Assembly: GCA_947650285.1 (NCBI GenBank)
Contig: CANTFL010001187.1
Location: 248,001 to 312,000 of the forward strand
Length of the DNA: 64,000 nucleotides
Origin: Hyaloperonospora brassicae
Lineage: Eukaryota > Oomycota > Peronosporomycetes > Peronosporales > Peronosporaceae
Reading direction: 5' to 3'
In this document: in pieces, positions 11,024-20,181 of the stretch
Numbering within the stretch: position 1 is the stretch's first letter
Layout of the letters: every line of letters begins with the position of its first letter
Program-made: the position numbers and the translations under genes
The notes under the pieces: generated by a model
Databases searched by the model: none
What the model was told of the DNA's origin: nothing
Seen by the model: the letters and a program-made list of their open reading frames with translations, nothing else

Positions 11024-11926
11024 TCAGTTGGTCAGGGCTGCAAACTTGGCGCACTCGACCGTGTTCCGCAAAAGCATGGCAACCGTCATGGGTCCGACAC
11101 CGCCAGGAACAGGCGTGATGGCTGAGGCGCGCGCACTAGCGGCAGCAAAGTCAACATCGCCCAGAATCTTGTACCCCTTTGGGCAGGAATCGTCGTCCAC
11201 GTAGCTGATCCCGACGTCCACGACCACCGCTCCCTCTGCGAGCCAGTCGCCCTTGACGAGTTCAGGCTGACCGGTGCCCACGAACACAACGTCAGCTTGT
11301 TGGACCTTGTCCTTCAGATTCTTGGTCTTCGAGTGGCAACTCGTCACTGTGGCATTTGCAGCCAGTAGCATGAGCGACAGCGGCAGCCCAACAAGTTGTC
11401 CACGGCCAATGACAACCACGTCCTTGCCCTCCAGTTCAATCCCGTTGCGAGCCAGAAGCTCCAAACAGCCCGCGGGTGTGCACGGCCGCAAGTACAACTC
11501 CTCCTTTTCTCCGGCTGTGTGTTCCGTTGTCCTTTGCGCTGTCAGTCGCGCAAAATGGTACGAATGGAGTCCGTCCACGTCTTTGAAAGGACTGATGGTC
11601 TCCAGTAGCTCCGCCTCGTGAGACTTTAGGTGCGCGGGTAGAGGCAGCTGGAGCAGAAGGCCGTGAACGGCGGCATCAGCATTGAGCTTCTCAATGAGAG
11701 CATGCAGTTCGTCAAATGCAACGGACTCGGACAGCTCGTGCACTTGGGGCGTGATTCCAACGCGGGTACACGCGCTCTTCTTGAGCCGCACGTATGTCTT
11801 CGAGTCCGGGTTGCTGCCAACGAGCAAAAGCGCGAGCGTCGGCGTCACACGGAGAGTCGGGATCAAGTCCTCGAGCTCCGCCTCAATCGCTTTGCTGCAC
11901 GCTTTGCCATCTAAAAGTTTCGCCAT
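11024..11926 (-). CDS. Methylenetetrahydrofolate dehydrogenase/cyclohydrolase (FolD type)
   Basis: An enzyme of 300 residues that interconverts methylene-, methenyl- and formyl-tetrahydrofolate with NAD(P), supplying one-carbon units. The catalytic Tyr45-x3-Lys49 pair lies in YVRLK; the substrate-binding motif KDVDG is at about 116-120; the nucleotide-binding loop GRGQLVGLP is at 174-182, where the common Ser of GRSxxVGxP is Gly; and the C-terminal PGGVGPMT signature is present. The length fits the monofunctional/bifunctional FolD type, without the C-terminal synthetase domain of C1-THF synthase. No N-terminal targeting peptide is evident, so it is probably cytosolic. The first ATG is at 11926; an earlier in-frame GTG at 11953 is not credible in a eukaryote. 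Single exon. Confidence 0.93.
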   Translation of the reverse strand: MAKLLDGKACSKAIEAELEDLIPTLRVTPTLALLLVGSNPDSKTYVRLKKSACTRVGITPQVHELSESVAFDELHALIEKLNADAAVHGLLLQLPLPAHLKSHEAELLETISPFKDVDGLHSYHFARLTAQRTTEHTAGEKEELYLRPCTPAGCLELLARNGIELEGKDVVVIGRGQLVGLPLSLMLLAANATVTSCHSKTKNLKDKVQQADVVFVGTGQPELVKGDWLAEGAVVVDVGISYVDDDSCPKGYKILGDVDFAAASARASAITPVPGGVGPMTVAMLLRNTVECAKFAALTN

Positions 11927-12177
11927 ATTGAATGGCGCGGGGTCAACGTGCACTTGCGATCACGTCGCTCTGTTACGAAAGAGCGAAGAAGTATCAGGAG
12001 AACCGCATACGCATAAAAACAGGGCACTGCACTGTATTAGATACTACGCTTTGACACATACGACGGCAACTATGCAGCCTCAAATGCACGTTGCGTGCGT
12101 GCATTGCATCGTCATCTATCTCCACTACATCGTGGAGCAGAACTCAACTGGACACTTCGATCGTGCCAGCTCGGGGG

Positions 12178-14298
12178 TTACAGCCACTGTTGCGGGCGGA
12201 GTCCAAACGCCAACCCATGGCCCGGGTCGCGCTTGAAAAACTGAATCGGCTCGACCTTGTTGTCTTCAGCATCGCGGTGGACGTACATCGCGAGACAGCC
12301 CGGGTGATCCTCGCGTCGGGATGCCAAGTAGCCCACTGTCTTTTTGTTGTCGTACACACTGCGGAGGTAGAACTTGGACGTCGAGGTCACGGGGGTGCGA
12401 TCGGGCACGCCAACGATAACGAACTTGGCTCGCTCGTCGATCTTGTTGCTGAACGTGAGCTTCTTCGACATCTTCTGCATCCGCAGCACTGTCCCATTGG
12501 TGCGTGCGAAAGAGACGCAATCTCCGCCACATAGCAAGTCGTTCGTCGTCGTATGGCCGATGATGCGAAGCGTGTCGCTGTCTGCCAACGCATCGTGCGG
12601 CTGAACGGCGTTGCAGCGAACGCGACGCGAAAAGGGGTTCTTGTGGCCTTTGCGTCGAACCGAGTGGCCCTGCACTTGAGTGAGTTGTCCCTTTGTGGTT
12701 CGGAAGGCCAGGTGCAGTTCCTGCCCGTGATGCAGGGGCACAGAAGGAACCTCGTTGTCGTGGAAGTGGACGGCACCGAAACCTGTAGCACCTTCGCCCG
12801 CGTCAGGCACAGTGGCCTTGCGGGGTCGACCAACTTGGTTTGCCACCATCCGTGGCGGAGAGCTAAGTCCACGGATACTGCGCGCCGAGCCGCCCATGCG
12901 CTTCCGACCAGTGGGTGTCCGGAACTGTGGCCGGAATCGCTTCGCGTTGGACGGCGACGCGCCAGAGTTCGCCACGGCTTGCTCACGTGTACACAGAATG
13001 CTGCTGATGTCCACGGAGTGGTCCGTCACGTCGTCGCCGTAGTCGTCGGTCGACGCACTGCTTGCATTGTCGTCCTCCATCTCACTTTCACTTGCTTCTC
13101 TGTCGTCATAGTTCCCCACCGCGCGTGACAACGGACGTCGTTGTCGACACTCACTGTCCAGCAATACATCACTCAGGTGCAATGAAATCGGAGACATCTT
13201 GAGTTCTGCCGGAGACAGCATCTCCAGCGTCATTCCAGTCGGGATCGGAGGCGTCTTGGCCATCAAACTCGCTGCGTCTTCGAGCGTAGGACGGACGGCA
13301 TCGTCGTTGCCGTCCGTGTCGAGCTCGAGAAACGAACTGATCACGTCCATCATGGGCGGAGGAGTCGCCATTAACAGCCGAGGGTCCATCAAGTCCACCG
13401 TCGACGACGTACTCGAGGTAGACAAAGCACCCGTCTGGCGAAACTCGGCGTCGATCGAGTGCTCCCGAAACCGAGTCGTCAAGCGCGACAGCGGATTCAA
13501 CACGTTCGACAGCCGCGCGGACGAGGACAACGACGACGTGGTGTGCGCACGACGGCGCGACGACATGAGCGAGTCATCTTCGCTCAGCACGGCAATGTCC
13601 ACGACGTCGTCGTCGTCGTCGTCCTGGGTCTCCTTCAGATCGGCATGGACGGCAGAAGCGTACGCTGCATACGACGGTAGCCGAGGCACTGCCCCTGGCG
13701 GTTGGTCCGACGTGCAGCGCCGAAGGGAGCAAGACAGACCTTGTTGCTCATCGACCGTTTGTCGGCGCACCCGAAAGCGTGACGTCTTGCTGTCAGCCTT
13801 GCGGACTGTCACTTTGCAGTACCTCGTGTCGTCGAGGCCCATGGTGGGAAGTAGCGAGAGAGGGTAGCGGTGATACTTGTGCGCGGGTTCGTAGGTCCTC
13901 ATTTGTTCCGGCACGAAACGGTCAGCAGATACCTGTTGGGGGCTGCAGCAAGTTGGAAAATAGCTGTGCCCGCGGGGCGTCTCTCGGTGGTGCCCCCTCC
14001 TGTCGGTGGTGACCGTCGATGCGTTTCGTGCAGAAGCGAGTACCTGGTCAACTCGCTGGCGTCGTCGGGACGCGCACGACCAACTGCCGCCTTGCAGATG
14101 CGGTGGCGGATCACTTGGGCTCGCTGTCGCACCCTTCGGCCCCAAGTGGCGCGTGGTTGTGCCTCGCACCTCCTTCTGTACCCTTGCCATGCGATTGCCG
14201 CTGTTTCTACCGTGTGCAACATACAGCAGACTACTGGCCGTGACGGTGCTTACCAGCACTAAAGTCGCCCGCCGTCGCAGCTGTTGCGGTGGATGCAT
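12178..14298 (-). CDS. Uncharacterised acidic, Ser-rich protein
   Basis: An open frame of 706 residues from ATG 14298. I do not recognise it. Residues about 11-30 are hydrophobic (LVLVSTVTASSLL) and could be a signal anchor, but the first 130 residues are Arg-rich and look unlike conserved coding DNA; an in-frame ATG at 13902 is an alternative start. The middle part (about 230-460) is low-complexity with a poly-Asp run and many Ser. A basic patch with GRKR and VGRPRK, perhaps an AT-hook-like segment, lies at about 470-510. The last 140 residues are compact and beta-rich (RAKFVIVGV, FYLRSVYD, VGYLASR) and could be a beta-trefoil-like domain resembling the N-terminal part of the CRAL-TRIO/PH protein in this window; this is a weak impression. 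Single exon, 251 bp beyond the start of the FolD gene and on the same strand. Confidence 0.6.
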   Translation of the reverse strand: MHPPQQLRRRATLVLVSTVTASSLLYVAHGRNSGNRMARVQKEVRGTTTRHLGPKGATASPSDPPPHLQGGSWSCASRRRQRVDQVLASARNASTVTTDRRGHHRETPRGHSYFPTCCSPQQVSADRFVPEQMRTYEPAHKYHRYPLSLLPTMGLDDTRYCKVTVRKADSKTSRFRVRRQTVDEQQGLSCSLRRCTSDQPPGAVPRLPSYAAYASAVHADLKETQDDDDDDVVDIAVLSEDDSLMSSRRRAHTTSSLSSSARLSNVLNPLSRLTTRFREHSIDAEFRQTGALSTSSTSSTVDLMDPRLLMATPPPMMDVISSFLELDTDGNDDAVRPTLEDAASLMAKTPPIPTGMTLEMLSPAELKMSPISLHLSDVLLDSECRQRRPLSRAVGNYDDREASESEMEDDNASSASTDDYGDDVTDHSVDISSILCTREQAVANSGASPSNAKRFRPQFRTPTGRKRMGGSARSIRGLSSPPRMVANQVGRPRKATVPDAGEGATGFGAVHFHDNEVPSVPLHHGQELHLAFRTTKGQLTQVQGHSVRRKGHKNPFSRRVRCNAVQPHDALADSDTLRIIGHTTTNDLLCGGDCVSFARTNGTVLRMQKMSKKLTFSNKIDERAKFVIVGVPDRTPVTSTSKFYLRSVYDNKKTVGYLASRREDHPGCLAMYVHRDAEDNKVEPIQFFKRDPGHGLAFGLRPQQWL

Positions 14299-14301
14299 CA
14301 C

Positions 14302-15121
14302 GTCGCGTGGATGGATGGATTACATGCACTATAGGGCAATGAACGCGAGTGAGGCAGCTGATCGGCACACGCACTTTGTTCTGCGTGTGGCTGCTGAGCC
14401 ATTTCTGAAATAAGTCGGGGCGGACGTGGCGATCAGATCGTAGCACGTCTTGCATACGAAAGTTGCGACCCCCTCCCAATGTGGCGAGTCCGATGCTCAG
14501 TTTGTGAAAGCACTCCGTACACATTGTCTGCTGCATGTCTGTATGTGCATACGCGTTCGTAGTCGAGAACTCCCGAAGCGAAGCAGTGCCATTCCGCGGC
14601 CCTGCTACTGTAGTACAGGATGCAGATGCACCCGAAGCGTCCACCATCGACGTAACAAGGCGAAGTATTCGAAGGCGGACGGACATAGCCGAGCGATAGA
14701 GCCACAGAACTCGACCTTTGCGCGCGCTCGATAGACTTCAGACCACTCACTGGTCGGTCGAACCAGAAGTCGCACGCCAGTCAGTGTCGGGCCGCAGCTT
14801 TTTTGTCACAATCTTCGAAGAAGAAGAAATTGTTTACCGTCAGCCGAGCCCTCGATCGATGCAAAGCTCAGGAGGTCAAATGTGGATTAACTCAAATCAA
14901 TACGTGCAACGCTTGTGTTTTCGAGACCACCCAGAAGCAACACAAGGAACCCGGTAGTTGGCCCACATCTCCTTTTCTACCGGTCCCACTCGATCGTACA
15001 GACACTCTCTACTCACTGCAGAATTCGTGGTTTTGGATGGATCACTAACATATCAAAGAAGCCGACAAAACAAGCACATCATGTGCACATCGATTATTTT
15101 GTTTGTTTGTTCGGAACCAAC
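14302..15121. other. Intergenic region upstream of the uncharacterised gene
   Basis: No gene recognised. It should contain the promoter of the minus-strand gene ending at 14298. Frames of up to 151 codons lack any recognisable motif. Confidence 0.45.
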
Positions 15122-15479
15122 TGTAATGGGGCACCGGACGCTGGTATTGACAACGTACAAGCTACCTTTGCTGGCCATAAGCTAAACTGGTGCATCGTAA
15201 CTCACGTTCACGTGCATGCAGAAGAAGGTTTTGCTGGTACGGGATTCGCACCTAGACAAGAATAGGTGCGAGAAGCGTCTGACGTCACGTTTTATTTGCG
15301 TAGCACCTGGTCAGGACAGACAAGTTGTTGGGACTACCGCCTATCGATCGATTGGTAGGGAAGCTCAGAGGGCGAGAACAGGTTGGAGTGTATCAATGAG
15401 TGGGGCCGTTTGGCTGGAGGTGGGTAAAACTCGATAATGGCATCCTTCTCATCACTGAGCGCTTTCATTTAAACAGAAT

Positions 15480-15854
15480 CAAAGACACAACAAAGGTGCG
15501 TAGTAAAAAGGGTTAAAGTAGACCAATTGTAACCTGTAGTTTCGATCTTCATGGTATACGTAGGACATTTAATCTCTTTGCTTTTACTGTAGCGATAGCA
15601 ACCGGCAAATAATACGTCATGCAGCTACTTGCTCGCCACCCATTGCGCGCGTCCAGCAGCGATTGGGGGCTTAGTTTGCTGACATAATGACCTATACCAA
15701 CCAATGAACAGACAGAATGAAATATCGCCTTTGACAAAGCATTCCTCCAATATTTACAAAGCAAGGTACATTTGGAGAACATGGTCAACCAGGATAATGC
15801 TCTCATTGACCCATTTTTGGTGTCAACCACATGTAACGGGCTCCCTGCGTTACA
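15480..15854 (-). repeat. Degenerate LTR remnant, reverse orientation
   Basis: On the minus strand, 15854 downward begins TGTAACGC...GCCCGTTACATG, matching the start of the E1/E2 LTRs. The LTR core 20-mer (about ACGCGCGCAATGGGTGG) is at 15633-15652, in the right place relative to that start. A possible far end, TGTAATGGGGCACCG, lies at 15122-15136 and matches the reverse complement of the E2 LTR end, so the remnant may extend to 15122. No target duplication was found. It sits about 200 bp upstream of the NRPS-like gene. Confidence 0.6.
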
Positions 15855-16060
15855 CAGTATCCAATTGTCTGTACAGCGGAATGCGCCCTCAAACGCTACA
15901 GCTTTGCGTTGTTACGAGTGTCACGATCCTGTTTAATACACGATAACATCCTGCGTTTCCATTGGCTGCCGGACGCCGCCGGAGAGCAGGACTGATTGTG
16001 TCGTTAAGTACGCAATATCCCCACTCGCCAGTATCTCCACTCGCTTCAAGCAGCACGACG

Positions 16061-19000
16061 ATGGCGCCCGAAGTAGCTGTAACCTGCTTGCAAGAGCTAG
16101 AAAAGGCCACCCTTCGGCTGCTGGTGCTGCCCAACAGCAGAGGGTTTCCGAGTGAGGTGTTGCTCGAGTGGGAAAAGAGTTTTCACGCTGCAGGTTTGGA
16201 CGTGGAGCTGTGGGTTTCTCACTGGACGTGGCCAACGACTGACGCGATGGGGGGAAACGCTGTTGCGCTCGTGAATGAGCTCGTGGATGGGATCTGCGCT
16301 CTTCTGGCCAAAGGTTTCTTTGGTAAACCGTTCGTGATCGTGGGCCACAGCTTTGGCTCGTTACTGGCGCTGGCACTTGCGCATGCCCTCGAAGAGCGCA
16401 AGTTGCCGACCCCTCGCCATGTTTTCTTTTCAGGAGCTGCGTGGCCTGGCAGGAAGGAACTGCCTGAGGATTTGGGCGACGTGGTTCCTGACGAAGATTC
16501 ACTCGAGATACTTGAAGAGCAGATGGAACGTGCAGACATTCAGCTGCCGAGAGTGCAAATGCCGGGAGCTCTGCGTGGCGAGCTGAAGTTACTTCATGGC
16601 GTCGTGTGCTGGTTTAAGCAGAAGGAGGAGGTAAAGATTCATTGCGGTGTGACGGTGTTTGGCGGAACTGACGATCCAGTTGCTCCGGTGGACTCGCTGA
16701 AGGAGTGGGAAAGGGTCTGCTCGGACGACAAAAAATTTGAGCTCAAGCTGTTTGCTGGTGATCACAGTTACGTGACGAATGCCGAAACGCGGCCGGATTT
16801 CGCCCGGGAGTTCATTGCAAGACTGCTTCCTGTGTCTACGTCTGCCTTTGTGGAGTCACGCGCTATGATCGATGGATTGAACTCGAAGGTTGGGTCGTAT
16901 CCGTCCGAAAAATGTCTTCACGACAAGTTCGCAGAGGCAGCCAAGCGGACGCCCAACGCCATTGCTGTGCATTACGAAGGCAGAACATTGACGTTTCGTG
17001 AAGTGGACGAGCAAAGTGAACGACTTGCCGATTACCTGTTCCACACTGGTGTGCGTCCTAACTGCATTTCGGGTATCTTTATGGAGCACTGCATTGAGTT
17101 TGTGATCGCTTACATTGCAGCACTAAAGGCCGGTGGTGCGTACATGCCGCTGGAGATCGTGTATCCACCTGATCTTCTTGAACGTGTTATGGAGGAATCC
17201 AAGCCGATCATCGTGCTAACCAAGAAAAAGTTTCGCAGCCGCCTGCCAACCTGGCAGCCTGCGCTGGAAATGGACGACGATTGGCTCGAAGTGTTGGCTC
17301 GAAAGAACATTCCGCCGATGCCGGCTGATCGCGCGGCCACTCACCCGGATGATCTGGCATACGTGGTCATGTCATCGGGAACCACAGGGGTCCCTAAAGG
17401 TATTTGCTGTCCTCATCGCGGTGCCGTGCATTCTTACCACTGGCGCCTCACGCACTGCCCGTTCAAAGAAGACGACCGAGTGGCATGCCACGTGTTTTTT
17501 GTTTGGGAGTTGCTCCGGCCATTGCTTGGCAACCAACCACTCTACATCATTCCAGACAACATAATCTACGACCCCGTCCAACTCGTGGATTATCTCGACA
17601 CGCACGGGATCACACGTATTCTCTTCACGCCATCTCTATTGCAGCTAGTTCTTGATACGTGCTCAAGTGTGGTACTGCAGCAGAAGATGTCAACATTGCG
17701 GCTAGTATGGCTCTGCGGCGAAGTTGTGACGATGGAGTTGCGTGATCGCTTCGTTCATCTTTTTCCTCAGTGCGAGCTGCAGAACCTTTACAGCGTATCG
17801 GAATGTCATGATGTGAGTGCAGTCAATCTCACTGCAATGTCCGACCATGATAAATTACTGTCCACGAAGTATGCTTCTTGCGGCGAAGTGATGCCTAATG
17901 TGCGAGCGTACGTGTTGGATGACACTTGCAATCCTGTCCCTGTTGGAGTACCTGGAGAGTTGTACGTTGGTGGCCCCTGTTTGGCCATCGGGTATCTCAA
18001 TCGTCCGGAGCAAACAGCCGGGCGCTTTGTGAAGTACGCCGTACCAGGAGAGACTGTATACAGGACAGGTGATCGCGCACGCTTCTTGGCGAATGGTCAA
18101 CTTGAGCTCATCGGACGCTGCGATTTCATGGTGAAAATTCGCGGATACAGTGTGGTACTGGGGGCCGTCGAGTCAGCTTTGGCTCAGCATCCCCTTGTGT
18201 CCACGTCAGTTGTTCTCACGGAAGGGAACGAGGGTAGCGACAAGCGATTGGTTGCGTACATTGTACCAGAAGATTGGGAAAAGGTGCCAAGTGCATCGAA
18301 CCTTCGCGATTTCTTAAGCGAGAAGCTCCCGCACTACGCGATCCCGTCCGTCTTTGTGCAACTCGATGCGCTCCCGATCAACAGTGCAAGTGGTAAGCTA
18401 GACCGCAAGAAAATGCCGTCAATCGAGGAAGCCAAGAAATTGCGCAACGAATCGATTGATCTTTCAGTGGATCCGGAAAATGCACCGCAGACCGACACTG
18501 AGATTAGGCTTGCGTCGATTTGGTCCAATTTACTTCGTCTCGAGAAAAACAGTGTTTTGCATCGTAAGGTAAGCTTTTTCGATGTCGGTGGCCACAGTTT
18601 GCTTTCGACACGATTGGTGTCGAGCATCCGAGACACGTTTGGCGTTCAGTTGACGTTGGCAGACATTTTGTCGTCTCCTGAGCTGTGTGCGATCGCATCG
18701 CTCATCGATCATTCCCTTGGTAATTCCAGCAACGATGGCACTTTCGCCGACACTGAGAAGGCGGAGAAGAAGGTGGTTCTGCCTTTGGAAGCAGTGTTGG
18801 ATGCATCGATTTACCCTGCTGCCACACGTAAAGCTGGGTACAGTCGTTACCGTGTGGAAATGGCGGGCGTACCTCCACGCAACCTGTTCTTGACCGGAGC
18901 AACCGGGTTCCTTGGTGCTCATCTTGTACACGCTCTACTGAAGCACTCAACAAGCACCGTTTTCTGCTTAGTCCGAGCTGCTGATAAGGATGCGGCAATG

Positions 19001-19993
19001 AGTCGCATCACGAAAGCACTCAAGGATTATATGCTTTTCGATGAATCGCAAAAGTTGTGTTTGGAAAGTCGCGTGGTTCCGGTGGTGGGCAATCTCGCGC
19101 AGCCGCTGCTAGGGCTAAATGCCGACACGTATAAGATGCTGGCAACTGAGATCGACGCGATCTTGCACAACGGTGCGGACGTAAACTTGGTGAAGCCATA
19201 TTCCGCTTTGAAAAGCGTGAATGTGCTGGGCACTCAGGAAGTGTTGCGTCTTGCAGTGACCAACGGATTGAGCGAGACTCGCGTCAAGCCCGTCCACTAC
19301 GTTTCAACGAATGGAGTATTCCCATCTTCGATGGCTGTACCCAAATTCGTGGAGACCGCTGACTTGAGTGATCTGTCGGATCAACTCGACAATGGCTATG
19401 CGCAAAGCAAATGGGTAGCTGAGCAGATGTGCCACGAGGCCGCTCAGCGTGGCCTTCCAGTGTCGATTCTTCGTCCAGGCAACATGGCTCCGTCCTCGCT
19501 TAGCGGTAAGTGGAATGCCAACGATTTCATCTACTTGCTGCTCAGAGGATGTGTGAGTCTCGGTGCCGTGCCCGATCGCGCCGACTGGTACTTCGACATG
19601 ACGCCAGTGGACTATGCAGCGCGGGCAATCGTCCACTTCGCTGCGTGCCGACCAATCGAGGCGCTCGGACGGACGCTGCACATTCAGAACCCGATGCTTC
19701 CGGTTGCGAGTCGCACGTTCTTTGCTTTCTTTGTGGCTGCGACAGCAACACGCGATAACATGGCCACAATGGAGTACTCGGCATGGAAGCGCAGTGTGCA
19801 GCAAGTCGCTGCGAAGGAGAGTGCTCCGTTGGAGCTGCAAAAACTAGCTTCAGCTATCGAGTCGTTCGAGGTGTACCTTCAGAGTCCCAAAGTCTTTGAC
19901 TCGACGGTCTCAGCTGAGCTGCTCCAGGCCGCAAACATTTCGTGCCCCCCGGTAGACCAGGAGCTACTGACCACGTACACAGCCAAGTGGTAG
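16061..19993 (+). CDS. NRPS-like protein: hydrolase - adenylation - carrier - thioester reductase
   Basis: A single exon of 1,310 residues. Residues 1-275 are an alpha/beta-hydrolase like type II thioesterases, with nucleophile Ser97 in GHSFG, an acid in GGTDDPV and His in GDHSYV. Residues about 285-775 are an adenylation domain (SSGTTGVPKG, YRTGDRAR, IRGYSV, and the A10 lysine in NSASGKLDR). A carrier domain follows with phosphopantetheine Ser846 in DVGGHSLL. Residues about 945-1310 are a NAD(P)-dependent thioester reductase (GATGFLG, Tyr1113-x3-Lys1117). A-T-R proteins activate a carboxylic acid, load it as a thioester and release it reductively as an aldehyde or alcohol; Lys2 is the best-known member. 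The position normally holding Asp235 of amino-acid-specific domains is Val478, so an alpha-amino acid substrate is unlikely. The start is ATG 16061; an upstream in-frame TTG at 15962 was rejected. Confidence 0.88.
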   Translation: MAPEVAVTCLQELEKATLRLLVLPNSRGFPSEVLLEWEKSFHAAGLDVELWVSHWTWPTTDAMGGNAVALVNELVDGICALLAKGFFGKPFVIVGHSFGSLLALALAHALEERKLPTPRHVFFSGAAWPGRKELPEDLGDVVPDEDSLEILEEQMERADIQLPRVQMPGALRGELKLLHGVVCWFKQKEEVKIHCGVTVFGGTDDPVAPVDSLKEWERVCSDDKKFELKLFAGDHSYVTNAETRPDFAREFIARLLPVSTSAFVESRAMIDGLNSKVGSYPSEKCLHDKFAEAAKRTPNAIAVHYEGRTLTFREVDEQSERLADYLFHTGVRPNCISGIFMEHCIEFVIAYIAALKAGGAYMPLEIVYPPDLLERVMEESKPIIVLTKKKFRSRLPTWQPALEMDDDWLEVLARKNIPPMPADRAATHPDDLAYVVMSSGTTGVPKGICCPHRGAVHSYHWRLTHCPFKEDDRVACHVFFVWELLRPLLGNQPLYIIPDNIIYDPVQLVDYLDTHGITRILFTPSLLQLVLDTCSSVVLQQKMSTLRLVWLCGEVVTMELRDRFVHLFPQCELQNLYSVSECHDVSAVNLTAMSDHDKLLSTKYASCGEVMPNVRAYVLDDTCNPVPVGVPGELYVGGPCLAIGYLNRPEQTAGRFVKYAVPGETVYRTGDRARFLANGQLELIGRCDFMVKIRGYSVVLGAVESALAQHPLVSTSVVLTEGNEGSDKRLVAYIVPEDWEKVPSASNLRDFLSEKLPHYAIPSVFVQLDALPINSASGKLDRKKMPSIEEAKKLRNESIDLSVDPENAPQTDTEIRLASIWSNLLRLEKNSVLHRKVSFFDVGGHSLLSTRLVSSIRDTFGVQLTLADILSSPELCAIASLIDHSLGNSSNDGTFADTEKAEKKVVLPLEAVLDASIYPAATRKAGYSRYRVEMAGVPPRNLFLTGATGFLGAHLVHALLKHSTSTVFCLVRAADKDAAMSRITKALKDYMLFDESQKLCLESRVVPVVGNLAQPLLGLNADTYKMLATEIDAILHNGADVNLVKPYSALKSVNVLGTQEVLRLAVTNGLSETRVKPVHYVSTNGVFPSSMAVPKFVETADLSDLSDQLDNGYAQSKWVAEQMCHEAAQRGLPVSILRPGNMAPSSLSGKWNANDFIYLLLRGCVSLGAVPDRADWYFDMTPVDYAARAIVHFAACRPIEALGRTLHIQNPMLPVASRTFFAFFVAATATRDNMATMEYSAWKRSVQQVAAKESAPLELQKLASAIESFEVYLQSPKVFDSTVSAELLQAANISCPPVDQELLTTYTAKW

Positions 19994-20181
19994 TAGGGTC
20001 GTCCTCAGCCCAGCCCAGCCTCCCCACTCTCCCCCTCTCCCTTCGACTGTAGGAAATAGCTACTGCTTCAAGTGCATCCCATCAAATCGCAAGGATGAAC
20101 AGAGCCCTTTCTTGAACGAACTCCCTGGTACTTCAAGCAGCTGCCCCTCACTTGTCATTCCGCGTCGTCTCCCCCCTCATC
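19994..20181. other. Short spacer between NRPS-like and MCC alpha genes
   Basis: A 188-bp gap with a C-rich pyrimidine tract at about 20010-20045. The two genes are co-directional, so the spacer must hold both the end of the first transcript and the promoter of the second. Confidence 0.5.

Noticed and set aside
13199..13867. A 222-codon plus-strand frame opposite the uncharacterised Ser-rich gene
   Set aside because: Its Ser-rich content is the complement of the Ser/Asp-rich minus frame; there is no independent support.
12178..14298. RXLR-type or other secreted effector
   Set aside because: The hydrophobic N-terminal segment is doubtful, there is no RXLR-EER arrangement, and the protein is long and low-complexity.
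15215..15275. tRNA-like T-arm on the minus strand (GGTGCGAATCCC)
   Set aside because: The expected stem does not pair and no cloverleaf can be drawn.
15962..16060. N-terminal extension of the NRPS-like protein from 15962
   Set aside because: It would need a TTG start; the first ATG in frame is 16061 and the hydrolase domain is complete from there.
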